Shown: in pieces, positions 56,501 to 63,638 of the stretch
Numbering within the stretch: the first letter of the stretch is position 1
How the letters are laid out: every line of letters begins with the position of its first letter
Assembly: GCA_028285545.1 (NCBI GenBank)
Contig: JANQPA010000106.1
Coordinates: 1-64,000 of the forward strand
Direction: 5' to 3'
DNA length: 64,000 nt
DNA from: Saprospiraceae bacterium
GTDB taxonomy: Bacteria > Bacteroidota > Bacteroidia > Chitinophagales > Saprospiraceae
Position numbers and translations under genes: made by a program
Notes under the pieces: model-generated
Databases searched by the model: none
The model's input: only the letters and a program-made list of their open reading frames with translations
Told to the model about the DNA's origin: nothing

Positions 56501-59500
56501 TGTTAAAAGGGCTAAACGTGGACCCAATAATAGGGATTTTGGGGGCAAAGAACCTCAATATGGTGCCTCCACGATGGGCCTTGGCCTTATCTTCCTGGAG
56601 TGATGCAGAAAACTATGTTTTATCAGTGAATATATTTGATAGCCCCACTTTTCTACGTTTTTCTTCGCTTGATTTTCAAGTATTGCAAGAAAATTGGATC
56701 AGGCTTCAGAACCCACCTACTGAAGGGAAGGCTCAAAACTTGACGAGTATTACGGCCTCATTGCCAGATGGAGTATCCCGCATCAGCAGGGCAGCCTCCC
56801 TGGTTCAGGCTTTTATTGCCATGCGTATGGCCTTTCCTCCTAAAGCCAATGACTACAACCTGGAATTTCTGGAAGAATGGTATAAGGAAATCAATAATTT
56901 GGAAGAAGGAGAAGATTTAGGAAAGGAAATAGTTTGGGAAGATCTATATGGCCGAACGGGGCCTGTCAGCTGGCGTGAGGACAGTTTGATGGAGTTTACT
57001 TTCCCAAGCTCCCTGAATGCATCGAATGAAATTCCTCTTCAATGGGTTGGACTGGGACTTAATCTTTTAGAGCTATTAAGTATTTCCACCACCACCATCA
57101 CTACTGGTGATGCCAAACGTTTTGCGGCAGCTACGGTGATTCCTGTACCAGATCACCAAGCTCCCATGAGCTTTGCTGTGAGTCCCTATTTGGGCCTTAA
57201 GTTTCTTTCTATTAATGAGAATAGATCCCTTCTACTCGTCTCTTCGGAATTACTGTGTCTTGACCAGGTAAGTAATTCATTAAGACCTATAATTAGTCGT
57301 CTGTGGACCAAAAGCCCATCTGGTGAAGAGCCCCTAAGCTTTGCTGATTTACTTAGCCAAATTGATTTTTGGGCAAGAGAAACTCATGCCAAATTATGCC
57401 CGGATTCTCCATTGGCTATAGTAAGATTAAGAAAAATTGAGGGTAGAGAAAATGCAGAAGGTTTGGTAACCACTACTTATGGATTCAGGTGGGTAAAGAT
57501 AATTGCTAAGGCTCAACTACCTAAAAGGGTTTTCAATCTTCGTACCAAGGTTGATTATTTGAAATTCCGAGAGGGGCAATTTGGCGGCTTTGATATAATG
57601 TCTCAAGTAGAAGCAAATCCACAGTCATTGCCTGCCCATGATTTCGAATTAGCAGCGCCACAGGTAGTAGGAGTGCAAGCAATTTATATAGATCCTGAAC
57701 AATTGAAAAATGAGGGTTCGTTGGATGAAAAAGAGCAATCCCTTGCCAGGGTATCAAAAGATTGGCCCTATGGCTTGAGTACCTTAAAACTCACTTCTAC
57801 TTTCACTGAGGATTCAAAAGGAGTGGTAGGAAAGCAGGAGCTTAACCCAGAAGAGATCAGCCGCATTAGATTGTGGTGGCAGTCCGTCCAACATTTTGTG
57901 CAATATCGCTCTGCTTTATCTGGCCAATCAGTTTCGGGTTTGCCAAGTAAATTCAAAGCCGAGGCCATAAAAAGTTTATTGCCAATATTGCCTGATTTGC
58001 CCCTGCCGGATAAGGAAATATTTGATATTATCAACCTGGATGCTGATGATGCAAATGATAAATTGAGCAGGATTTGGCAAACTATTTTGCCTGGCGAAGT
58101 AAGTGTTTACCCAATTGGATCACGTTCTGGAGCTCCTTTTATTTTTAGGCATTATTTACAAACTCAGGCGGTATACCAGGATGAAGAGAAACAATGGCAA
58201 TCAAAAAGTCTGAATTCCGGCAGCATCCCCGTCCAGCATCGATTTCCTAGACCAGTGAGTATTCCTCCAAACTCACTTGGAGGAGAAAATCATGCACTAC
58301 AAACCTGGGCCAGTTATTTTATCCCAGATATGAACTCTTATGCGGAATTGCAACCTCAAGATGAAGCATTCTTTGCTGGTCTGATAGAGGTAAATGAAGA
58401 AGGTCTCCTTGTTAAACCCTGGAGAGGTTTAAACATTCGAATAGATGAGCCTGTCTATGGAGCCATCCCATTGAATTGGAATGGACGTTTAGAGTTGAAT
58501 ATAGAAGCTTTTCGATCATTGCCAGGAACAGAGCCATTTGAGGAAAAGTTTAATCCAGAACAATGGGAGATATTTGCACGGATTGAAAGTGAAAATGAAA
58601 AACTGATCTTTCAATTATTTTCCGACTCTGATAAAGAAAATTCGGACCTTTCCTCTATAAGGGATGGTAAGGTAATCCTGAATTTTATCCAGGCCTCATC
58701 CAATAGCGAGGAAGAAGAGTTGAGCAATAGGCTATCTTCCATACTAAATTCCTTTTTGCCAGGAGAAACACTGGAATTGCAATTATTGGTTCGGGACCAG
58801 GAGACTACGCCAGGTTTTTATCAAACACTAAGTATCCCACTTACCATGCTGGCTGAGGTCGATCGTTTTCTGCCAGTAGAACCTTATTTTGTACAATTTG
58901 AAGATCCTGAGTACAATCGAAAATTGGCCTCTAGCAGTGCCAATGCTACTCGATTATTAGTAGTTGGTAAAGATCTGATAACCATGAGATTATCGACAGA
59001 TCGAAAAACCTATAATTCGGGCAGTAAGATTTCTTTTAGGTTTGATATTCTGGAAGAAGGGAAGACGCTAAAAGAAATATTCGAATTAAACCCGAATCTG
59101 GAAAGAATGGAAGAAAAATATACACTGGTGCTAAAGAGGTTTGATGTAAAGGATGGCGTTGATAAAATCATTGGTACCTACACTGAAATATTGAATCCTT
59201 TAGGACAATCCGAAACGCTTAGCAGAGGCAAACTGTTTCAATTTTCCATTTTGGATGAGCTGCTCAATTCAACAGTTACTGAATTTCGGCCTATTGATGA
59301 TGGTGATACCCTCCAACTAGAACTAAAGATTGAAATGACGAAATTTGAAAAACCATCTGTGGGGGAAGAAGAGTTTGTAAGCATAGACTTGAAGGAAAAA
59401 ATCATTCTTGATTTAAATATTGTATTGGAAAATGTTGACCCGGTTCCTGATGCGGCTTACGCTTTACTAAAAGCTGTTTCCATGGATACTTCCTTGCAAG

Positions 59501-59709
59501 TTCAATGTGCCAGATTTGCCTGGGCACCTAATCCTCAGCGGATAGAATTGGTGAATCCAGATGATTTGTTGACAGAAATTGTTCGGAGAAGAGCTGTATT
59601 TAAAATGCTGGATATTGTAAGAGAAAACAGGGAAGTGAAGCATGCGATCCAAAAAATAACACAAAATGGTAGCACACACATTATTGGATGGGATGAAGGA
59701 GAAGGATAG
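50572..59709 (+). CDS. Giant protein of unknown function, 3045 aa
   Basis: No signal peptide. Residues about 30-235 form a concanavalin-like (LamG/DUF1080-type) jelly roll: FNTYNKGQSPENWRE, DWTNYQFRGQFRN, NAYYRLSNEG and GIYADG..MKQFDGFVV. Residues about 240-1760 are beta-rich and unrecognised. About 1768-1835 is a carboxypeptidase-regulatory-like domain: DEAIIRGRIINDLNQGIPNV.VQLY, TTTQDDGSFEFIGVP. The rest, up to a charged end (AVFKMLDIVRENREVKHAIQKI), has no known motif. It starts 58 nt after the 4144-aa gene with no hairpin between, so both belong to one mRNA. The shared style with that protein (long beta-rich, acidic) suggests a common particle or cell-surface structure. Confidence 0.75.
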   Translation: MGNNSNSIIINGPFWDAQATIVKVLNPVSTSPITLFGENFNTYNKGQSPENWRETGDLINATFADQKFKIDDLSDDLVLRTANQTQSKFHSHVDTISSRDWTNYQFRGQFRNTNVNGKVGVTFLSQFRVNGSNAYYRLSNEGEDQTLVLQKRVEGQEAVIVQSFNLAMPLKKFVDFEVTTEDTGNLTKITVKVNIGNQEEIIVFEDADNNRLISGTVGIYADGTGMKQFDGFVVKGLGAVDYSAIKGLFIDYPPAFVEEEENIILIPGTQIVVCKVHSAAISLFGEGSVLLEWESPASSSAEIPNYDAQQLKEEVAKGKLSLLALRNMSGGDMPTFRCLNGYINLNFLEAKDNAENRLYEELRLSKADPGLRSGMSNLPGTISLNASGISLFGAIELPWVLNPVREHPAYFLLVKTFAKNNSDLKYRLLLQKERFTKEEELLWIDAWQEFAAAVNPKFPQLPIKKVPAQPSSPSWLTFEVSDIFNIPSLFWLLELETTNSLTEPTLNFDKGTVSIFLTDQRLYDEENAPDAVAKILPDQLKVLKVSDATSSKLEIIINPSVDGNSLEDDNMLSVIYSAQHLNNTEWDETFKAQNLRLAYDAVETPRRLRMHQDLLTPAWNGSFNDENKASEPLDQPIIWGGVPLEDGWCQLPVFNLTEQIYIDIGLSNDIDSTSQQQVDSKFQGAVSYTNLEVLAQPEGELKENNWDFNILNTEQLFGKISLESNDLDKLELKSINLVLKDPEVSLNGFVWMSTQKPSVNNALPNFDNWINALFPINLKSISEKLIFPPLLFFEFEELNFKLPLGLDEEQGLHAVLDNWNVRYQADEPKVKQLMDANLLSENILLDNLPLIWIHHPVLPAIQALPLTQSSEPPNFPSTSRQLAPFSFKRVESNGAFFPDNWNFASVGGAKTWLNAVGDLVANKEWESLEDIPMVSLSIPGLIFDPKLGLSEPASYYQQLRVQYRLDLPYTDEINALAQLPKEPKRDDEITPLPDDPPIEPPLPLDRSSFLEHWQRLSNLANLASVDAVETLQEENGEVSVQNLIEPLIWPINLTAALNQYPGALHLQDLLSGESVSLEKLAALKGISGRFSKKEDNKIELTNTGDHLIEVEANSMLNWRSEDGKSFRDQRGLYRSQVEKQNIPNLLFQTQVSLNENGTTYNISSLFSGLEMKISEEQEWLFWFKDVPLKIKGNSEIFQASGDDAFIRSTISKDKDINDPEGLSKSYNFLQGYEWRLKGQGDTGTEIGYLPLLNLHFYPLSLDEVQFKEKLLEKVVVVGRLQLPNVSNTEQDTLNNTVRVTFSNLNGTMVLSQVAPYFDEVPIEWPLEVDESKSQGEIPRLCWSSLILHKTDSIPTHFELVAPIAKLLLFETEWKIQLENIDLSSGLLEEKSINLSEDLPQDIIADAYTLALDLENNFRHRFDLFFNIRLGDQKRANFSARIIFHIVSEEEEFISLDEAKLFDLLPLEFVPPGGAACEGRQEEEDIEEGQSKLTVHYANLSLQFNWANISTDQEETIYFLPGIPLNTQSQICNPGIATLSFKPGKIINGIPELIIQSGYLEAVFSTGWNGFLQSNAVMTKSMVFDATAGEVTIGFNSEFLTNRWLDKVLLNGYLEVKNLISWPFNLNHDPTTQTLLVPSASDPSPGDLVHLRHSIRILLNQHQLSSDILAVSELEENSDCIFHLSEEKTWQFLAVAEHQIVKIDPSSIINESEEQMKEEFRWTVQQEIRWIPKKRYKHFINFLSGKELSADDLSDVIESDEVFIDEESDEAIIRGRIINDLNQGIPNVRVQLYIKLGLNLVALSGVPFTTTQDDGSFEFIGVPKQEILRSDDGQVFFKVWRPGVEDFILPQDSPAWNLEMQSQIILLNIDFEARQANYLSMPLCELLSEALDYTDDHTIIVEASSPFWLRAEPIGTQNFTNIQFLPNGIQSAILSSPEDYLASDPQDPKWQLLCMPFIGRLQRNLDAYTNLEPENVDLLKGLNVDPIIGILGAKNLNMVPPRWALALSSWSDAENYVLSVNIFDSPTFLRFSSLDFQVLQENWIRLQNPPTEGKAQNLTSITASLPDGVSRISRAASLVQAFIAMRMAFPPKANDYNLEFLEEWYKEINNLEEGEDLGKEIVWEDLYGRTGPVSWREDSLMEFTFPSSLNASNEIPLQWVGLGLNLLELLSISTTTITTGDAKRFAAATVIPVPDHQAPMSFAVSPYLGLKFLSINENRSLLLVSSELLCLDQVSNSLRPIISRLWTKSPSGEEPLSFADLLSQIDFWARETHAKLCPDSPLAIVRLRKIEGRENAEGLVTTTYGFRWVKIIAKAQLPKRVFNLRTKVDYLKFREGQFGGFDIMSQVEANPQSLPAHDFELAAPQVVGVQAIYIDPEQLKNEGSLDEKEQSLARVSKDWPYGLSTLKLTSTFTEDSKGVVGKQELNPEEISRIRLWWQSVQHFVQYRSALSGQSVSGLPSKFKAEAIKSLLPILPDLPLPDKEIFDIINLDADDANDKLSRIWQTILPGEVSVYPIGSRSGAPFIFRHYLQTQAVYQDEEKQWQSKSLNSGSIPVQHRFPRPVSIPPNSLGGENHALQTWASYFIPDMNSYAELQPQDEAFFAGLIEVNEEGLLVKPWRGLNIRIDEPVYGAIPLNWNGRLELNIEAFRSLPGTEPFEEKFNPEQWEIFARIESENEKLIFQLFSDSDKENSDLSSIRDGKVILNFIQASSNSEEEELSNRLSSILNSFLPGETLELQLLVRDQETTPGFYQTLSIPLTMLAEVDRFLPVEPYFVQFEDPEYNRKLASSSANATRLLVVGKDLITMRLSTDRKTYNSGSKISFRFDILEEGKTLKEIFELNPNLERMEEKYTLVLKRFDVKDGVDKIIGTYTEILNPLGQSETLSRGKLFQFSILDELLNSTVTEFRPIDDGDTLQLELKIEMTKFEKPSVGEEEFVSIDLKEKIILDLNIVLENVDPVPDAAYALLKAVSMDTSLQVQCARFAWAPNPQRIELVNPDDLLTEIVRRRAVFKMLDIVRENREVKHAIQKITQNGSTHIIGWDEGEG

Positions 59710-59721
59710 GTTTTGAATTAA

Positions 59722-59759
59722 ATTTTGTAATGGCCGGTGACCACCGGCCATTACAAAAT
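59722..59759. terminator. Perfect 18-bp bidirectional terminator
   Basis: The arm at 59722-59739 and its exact complement 59742-59759 form an 18-bp stem with a very small loop. The core is GC-rich (GGCCGGTG/CACCGGCC), the ends are TTTTG / CAAAA. It ends both the giant operon and, from the other side, the convergent gene at 59770-60480. Confidence 0.75.
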
Positions 59760-59769
59760 ATATTTTTTA

Positions 59770-60480
59770 CTAATTCGATCGTGCTGTCATACTATACCTG
59801 AACCAATTTCCTACTGAAACATTTTTTACCATAACTGAGTAGGTTCTTCCCTGGGCATTATTGACTGTTAGGGTCATACGATTCTGGTTTTTGTCAAAGA
59901 CTTTGGACTGAATGGTTTGATTTCCAAGTTTCACATACACATTAGCTCGTGCTGATCCACCAGTGCGAGTAATGGTGATGGTGGCTTGGTTGCCACAAGA
60001 TTGACTAAGTCTGGTTGTTTTCTGGCCTTGTCCTGCCAAGTTTGCATTTGCACTTCCCAAAGCAGTAGTCTGGCCGGTCACTCGTAGTGTATATTCAAAC
60101 TTATTGGCCATTGATTGATTAACGATGTCGATACGGACCGTTTTACCTCTTACATTATTGAGGGTTCGGCTTCTTGCGGCTGTATAGTTACCATTATTGA
60201 ATACAATGTCTGTTCTTTTTTGATTATTGACATAAATATTGACAATGGTTTGGGCTTTTCCTCCTCTTTTATTGATCGTTACAGTAATATTATTAGAATT
60301 AGGAACGATGGTTGTCTTTGCTGGCCCTCCGGCATAAACAGTACCAGTACGAGATTTTAAAACCTTTATGCATCCTGAAAAAACATCATCCATGTTTGAA
60401 GAGGCATGACTGGAATTAGGGAAGTTTACCAAAGCTAAGGCTAAAACAAAACTGAAGAAAAAAGAAATTGAAGCTCTCAT
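59770..60480 (-). CDS. Exported protein with an internal duplication
   Basis: 236 residues with a signal peptide (MRASISFFFSFVLALALVNF...SSHA). The mature part has two related units, residues about 58-140 and 158-236, each with strands N.(I/A)T(V/I)TI.(K/R).GG.A, VNIYV.NQ / VYVKLGNQ, a FN.N / FDKNQN turn, the segment RTLNNVRGKTVRIDIVNQ / LTVNNAQGRTYSVMVKNV and F.Y(T/S)(L/M). So it arose by duplicating a small beta-sandwich. It is rich in Asn, Gln and Thr, with no enzymatic motif; a binding, adhesive or matrix role is possible. It has its own strong promoter at 60533-60562. Confidence 0.7.
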   Translation of the reverse strand: MRASISFFFSFVLALALVNFPNSSHASSNMDDVFSGCIKVLKSRTGTVYAGGPAKTTIVPNSNNITVTINKRGGKAQTIVNIYVNNQKRTDIVFNNGNYTAARSRTLNNVRGKTVRIDIVNQSMANKFEYTLRVTGQTTALGSANANLAGQGQKTTRLSQSCGNQATITITRTGGSARANVYVKLGNQTIQSKVFDKNQNRMTLTVNNAQGRTYSVMVKNVSVGNWFRYSMTARSN

Positions 60481-60532
60481 GATTGTTAGATTTTTTGTGG
60501 TTGAAATTAAATTTTGATTAAAATTGATACCA

Positions 60533-60562
60533 CAAAAGTATCCTCAAAAGAGCCTGAGCAAA
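60533..60562 (-). promoter_or_regulatory. Strong Bacteroidota-type promoter of the duplicated secreted protein
   Basis: On the minus strand TTTG (60562-60559), an 18-nt spacer and TACTTTTG (60540-60533) match the -33/-7 consensus exactly (TTTG / TAnnTTTG). The -7 box is 52 nt before the ATG. Immediately upstream lies a palindrome (60562-60579) that could be an operator. Confidence 0.7.
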
Positions 60563-60579
60563 TCACCCTTTGGGGTGAT
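60562..60579. promoter_or_regulatory. Palindrome beside the promoter: operator or terminator
   Basis: ATCACCC (60562-60568) and GGGTGAT (60573-60579) are perfect 7-nt complementary arms around TTTG. It overlaps the first base of the -33 box and lies 22 nt after the M23 peptidase gene stop, so it could be an operator for the downstream gene or a weak terminator for the upstream one. Confidence 0.45.
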
Positions 60580-60600
60580 ATTGAACTTGGGTGAAAAAAA

Positions 60601-61974
60601 TTATTCTCGAATTTCCATCCAACCTATTGAATTGTCTTCATATTCTACCAATTTGAAAGTTTCGCTCTGAGCCAGCACACTAACCTGGTCAGTTGCCTGT
60701 AATATAGCTACAGGAGCAGCAGAAGGGGTAGCCTGATTTAATATTTCAGTATGAGTCTCCAGGGTTAATTGTTGCAATGGTCTTTCAGTTGATTGAATAC
60801 TAGTGCCAAAAAGATATCCTTGCATCCCTTCAGGGGTCAGCACACGGTACCAACCTCTCGAAGCTGACAAAATTTCGATAGGCAGATGCCGCTTTAATCT
60901 GGTAATGCTCTCACTTCGACGATCCGGACTCACTCTAAGTCTGGCATTATTTTCTCTGACCCTCATCCATTGCCCGATAAAGGTGGTATCTCCCAGAAAA
61001 GAAGAAGGCTTGGCGTTTTGCCTGGCTACAAAAGGATGGGGATCTACCGCTCCATATCCTCGGCGGTAAATGCTAAAATGAAGATGGGGTGGTGTAAACC
61101 TTGCATTTCCGGTATTTCCTACCAGGCCAAGGGTATCTCCTGCCTTTACCCAAACCCCTTCTTTAACCAACTGGCTATCCAGGTGAGCATAATAAAGGGA
61201 TTGTTTCCGCAGGGTATCTGATAACCATACCTGCTTTCCTCCGAGCCCCTGATCCCGAACCCTTCGAATCCATCCATCTGTAAGAGCAACAACAGGTGTA
61301 CCTCTTCGGGCGAAGATATCAATTCCTTTATGGGTCCGCCGACCTCCATCACGAGGATCACCAAAAAAGCTCCAAACATCCCGATTGCCTTTACCACTAA
61401 CTGGAAAATAACTGTAGGAAGGTTGGACAATAATATCCAGGTTGTATCTGCAGGCTGCTAATAACTCAGGCTGCACCCGGAGGATATAAATTCCCGAGTT
61501 TTTAATCTCGTATTCAAGACTATCAGTTTGATATTCTTCAGCATGAAAAACAGGCTGGATGTTTATTATACTGTCTATCAGCTCTTCATAAAAAAGATCA
61601 ACAAATAATAAGGTGTTTTCTTGACCAGCAAGCAGATTTATTTTTAGTAATTCTCCCATTTTTAAATCCAATCGATAGCCTAGTGCTGATGGCTTTTCTG
61701 CTCTGAAAAACCCCTGTTCCCTATGTGGGGATTTAATTAAAACACTATCCTTAAGTGCTTGAGCACCTACCGAACGCCAGGTTGTCGCCAGCCGGGATTG
61801 ACTAAGTCCGGTTGAATCCAATGCTGCTCCATATTTTTCCCAGGGAGTAAGTTTTGGTGGCTTAGGCCTGAAAAAGGGCGATTCATTTTTACAGGAAAAA
61901 ACTAGAACTGATAGGATGATCAGAACAGTGAAATAAGAGAGAACAACGGGTAGCGAAAAGGTCTTTATGCTCAT
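60601..61974 (-). CDS. M23 (LytM/lysostaphin) peptidase lipoprotein with SH3-like domain
   Basis: 457 residues. A hydrophobic start ends with a lipobox ILSVLVFSC. Residues about 90-185 form an unknown beta domain; about 190-315 are an M23 metallopeptidase with zinc ligands in HKGIDIF (His, Asp) and HLHFSI (final His), plus SLYYAHLD. Residues about 330-400 are an SH3-like wall-binding domain (NARLRVSPDRRSESITRLKRH, GWYRVLTPEGMQGYL), then a second partial copy at the end (LAQSETFKLVEYEDNSIGWMEIRE). All catalytic residues are present, so it should cut peptidoglycan cross-links in the periplasm, perhaps in cell division or growth. It stands alone on the minus strand. Confidence 0.9.
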   Translation of the reverse strand: MSIKTFSLPVVLSYFTVLIILSVLVFSCKNESPFFRPKPPKLTPWEKYGAALDSTGLSQSRLATTWRSVGAQALKDSVLIKSPHREQGFFRAEKPSALGYRLDLKMGELLKINLLAGQENTLLFVDLFYEELIDSIINIQPVFHAEEYQTDSLEYEIKNSGIYILRVQPELLAACRYNLDIIVQPSYSYFPVSGKGNRDVWSFFGDPRDGGRRTHKGIDIFARRGTPVVALTDGWIRRVRDQGLGGKQVWLSDTLRKQSLYYAHLDSQLVKEGVWVKAGDTLGLVGNTGNARFTPPHLHFSIYRRGYGAVDPHPFVARQNAKPSSFLGDTTFIGQWMRVRENNARLRVSPDRRSESITRLKRHLPIEILSASRGWYRVLTPEGMQGYLFGTSIQSTERPLQQLTLETHTEILNQATPSAAPVAILQATDQVSVLAQSETFKLVEYEDNSIGWMEIRE

Positions 61975-62072
61975 GCGAAATAGGGTAGCAATTTTATGTT
62001 ACGGTCTAATATATCACCTTTGCTTTTGGAAAACTAATTTGACTTGTTTTTTTGCTTTTTTTTAAGATTATT

Positions 62073-62112
62073 GTTCCACGGTTCCACGGTTCCACGGTTC
62101 CACGGTTCCACG
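62073..62112 (+). repeat. Tandem octamer repeat, 5 units of GTTCCACG
   Basis: Five exact 8-nt units follow each other without interruption, then the repeat breaks at GTTATGGG. It is a short simple-sequence repeat, prone to slippage, about 200 nt upstream of the SSB gene. Confidence 0.95.
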
Positions 62113-62250
62113 GTTATGGGATTTTTATTTAAGGATAGGCAAGTCAATAATTTTTATCTCAAGTAAATACCTCTGGTCGTCAATAATTCACTGGTTTTGG
62201 AAATTTAATTGTCAAAACAATCTGGTTTCAAGGGATTATTGTTCCTAAAA

Positions 62251-62281
62251 TTTGACAAATTTAATTAAAATGCGTATATTG
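62251..62281 (+). promoter_or_regulatory. Bacteroidota-type promoter of the SSB gene
   Basis: TTTG (62251-62254), a 20-nt spacer and TATATTG (62275-62281) resemble the -33/-7 consensus, with the -7 box 32 nt before the ATG. The same TATATTG -7 form occurs before the sugar porter gene. Confidence 0.5.
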
Positions 62282-62313
62282 TAGTATTATTTAACTTATT
62301 TGATAATAAAAAT

Positions 62314-62688
62314 ATGGCTATTAATAATAGTGTAACTCTAATTGGGAATATGGGCTCTGAGGCTCGTATTATTGAAACCGAAGAAAAAACATTTGCGGCT
62401 TTTTCTCTGGCCACCACGGATACCTATTTAGATAAAGATGGAATGTGGCAGGATAAGCAAACCATCTGGCATGATGTGGTTGTTTTTAATCCGGTGTTGA
62501 TGGAAATGATCCGCCATTTTAAAACTGGTGCCCGAATACGATTGAATGGAGCGTTGTCATATCGGCCTTTTGAGGTTAAAATTGCCAAGAACAAAACCAT
62601 TACTAAAAAAGAGGTAAGTATTGTGGCACGTACCATTGAACTAGCTCCTTTGGTGAAAAAGAAAAAAGAAATGAGTGAAATGAATTAA
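62314..62688 (+). CDS. ssb: Single-stranded DNA-binding protein (short, accessory type)
   Basis: 124 residues with a full OB fold: NSVTLIGNMGSEARI, FAAFSLATTDTY, IWHDVVVFNPVLMEMIRHFKTGARIRLNGALSYRPF and the final strand VSIVARTIELAP. These are the usual SSB positions, including aromatic contacts (Trp, Phe). The usual long disordered tail with an acidic DDDIPF-type end is missing; the protein ends in a short charged stretch (KKKKEMSEMN). It therefore binds single-stranded DNA but probably cannot recruit partners through the standard tail. It may be an accessory SSB beside a main genomic copy elsewhere. It has its own promoter. Confidence 0.85.
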   Translation: MAINNSVTLIGNMGSEARIIETEEKTFAAFSLATTDTYLDKDGMWQDKQTIWHDVVVFNPVLMEMIRHFKTGARIRLNGALSYRPFEVKIAKNKTITKKEVSIVARTIELAPLVKKKKEMSEMN

Positions 62689-62834
62689 AGAAATAATAAA
62701 CAATCTTAAGAAAGAAATATTAGAATCGGTGGCAAGAGGACAATTGGCCTTTTGCCATTTTTCAATTTTTAAGATCTACTTGGGTATATTGGACCAAATT
62801 TGTCTTTACCATATTATTCAATAGATCTTAAATC

Positions 62835-63629
62835 ATGAAAAAATTAATATTCTCATTTTTATGCTTATTTATTCTTAGCTGTAATAATAGTTCCCAAAAT
62901 GAAGTAGGAGAGGAGCAAGTCGAAAATGAAATCAAAAACGAAGTTTTAGTATTGGGGCTTATCCATGGAAGACACCGAACAGCAGAAGAATTTAGCATAG
63001 AAATTCTTACTGATATCATTAAAAAAATCAACCCGGATTTAATTCTTACAGAGATTCCTCCTGATCGATTCCCTACTGCCGCGGAAGAATATAAAAACAA
63101 TGATACCATTACCGAGCCCAGAGTAGTGCGTTTTCCTGAGTATGTAGATGTGGTATTCCCCCTTACCAAAGAAATGGATTTTGAAATTATCCCTACCGCA
63201 GGATGGACCAAAGAGATGGCTGATGCCAGATCTGCAAAATTGAAGAGTATCTCCGAAGATCCTGAGCGTACATCTGATTGGCAAGAGTACACAAAGGCCG
63301 GAGCCAAATCAGATTCATTAATAAATGCCCGTGGTTTGGAGAATGATCCCTGGTGGATCAACTCAGATGAATACGATGAATTTGTAGAGGTTCGCCTAAG
63401 TGTTTATAATCGCCTGTTTAATGAGGAACTTGGTTTGGGAGGCTGGGATAATATCAATGAAGCTCATTATGGACACATTGAAAATGCACTTGAAAAACAC
63501 AAAAATCAAGGAAAGCGCATTTTGATAACCTATGGAGCTGGCCATAAGGGATGGTTTTTAAGAGAATTAAAAAAGAGAGATGATATAAATTTGTTGTCTT
63601 TTGAGGAGGTTTATCCGAAGGGGGGATGA
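62835..63629 (+). CDS. TIKI/TraB-like lipoprotein (DUF5694-type)
   Basis: 264 residues with a lipobox FLCLFILSC, so it is anchored to a membrane. Near the start of the mature protein is EVLVLGLIHGRHR with a conserved His, then INPDLILTEIPPDRFP, a middle helical region, and at the end ILITYGAGHKGWFLRELKKRDDI. The GxxH...E...GxxH layout is that of the TIKI/TraB/GumN superfamily, which includes metal-dependent proteases acting outside the cell. I infer a hydrolase or protease of unknown target. It ends 9 nt from the convergent gene at the window edge. Confidence 0.65.
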   Translation: MKKLIFSFLCLFILSCNNSSQNEVGEEQVENEIKNEVLVLGLIHGRHRTAEEFSIEILTDIIKKINPDLILTEIPPDRFPTAAEEYKNNDTITEPRVVRFPEYVDVVFPLTKEMDFEIIPTAGWTKEMADARSAKLKSISEDPERTSDWQEYTKAGAKSDSLINARGLENDPWWINSDEYDEFVEVRLSVYNRLFNEELGLGGWDNINEAHYGHIENALEKHKNQGKRILITYGAGHKGWFLRELKKRDDINLLSFEEVYPKGG

Positions 63630-63638
63630 TGAAAATCC

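Larger units (their letters stand above)
61975..62313. other. Intergenic gap with an octamer tandem repeat
   Basis: Apart from five GTTCCACG units at 62073-62112 and the SSB promoter at 62251-62281, I see nothing in this gap between the divergent M23 peptidase and SSB genes. Confidence 0.6.

Noticed and set aside
35316-59709. Three giant genes as one gene split by frameshifts
   Set aside because: Each has its own ATG, a clear stop and short gaps (12 and 58 nt) without coding similarity across the joins; the domains change at the borders.
35316-59709. Giant proteins as type IX-secreted surface hooks or adhesins
   Set aside because: None has a signal peptide or a C-terminal sorting domain, both required for that route.
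62073-62112. CRISPR-like array
   Set aside because: Units are only 8 nt and have no spacers; it is a simple tandem repeat.
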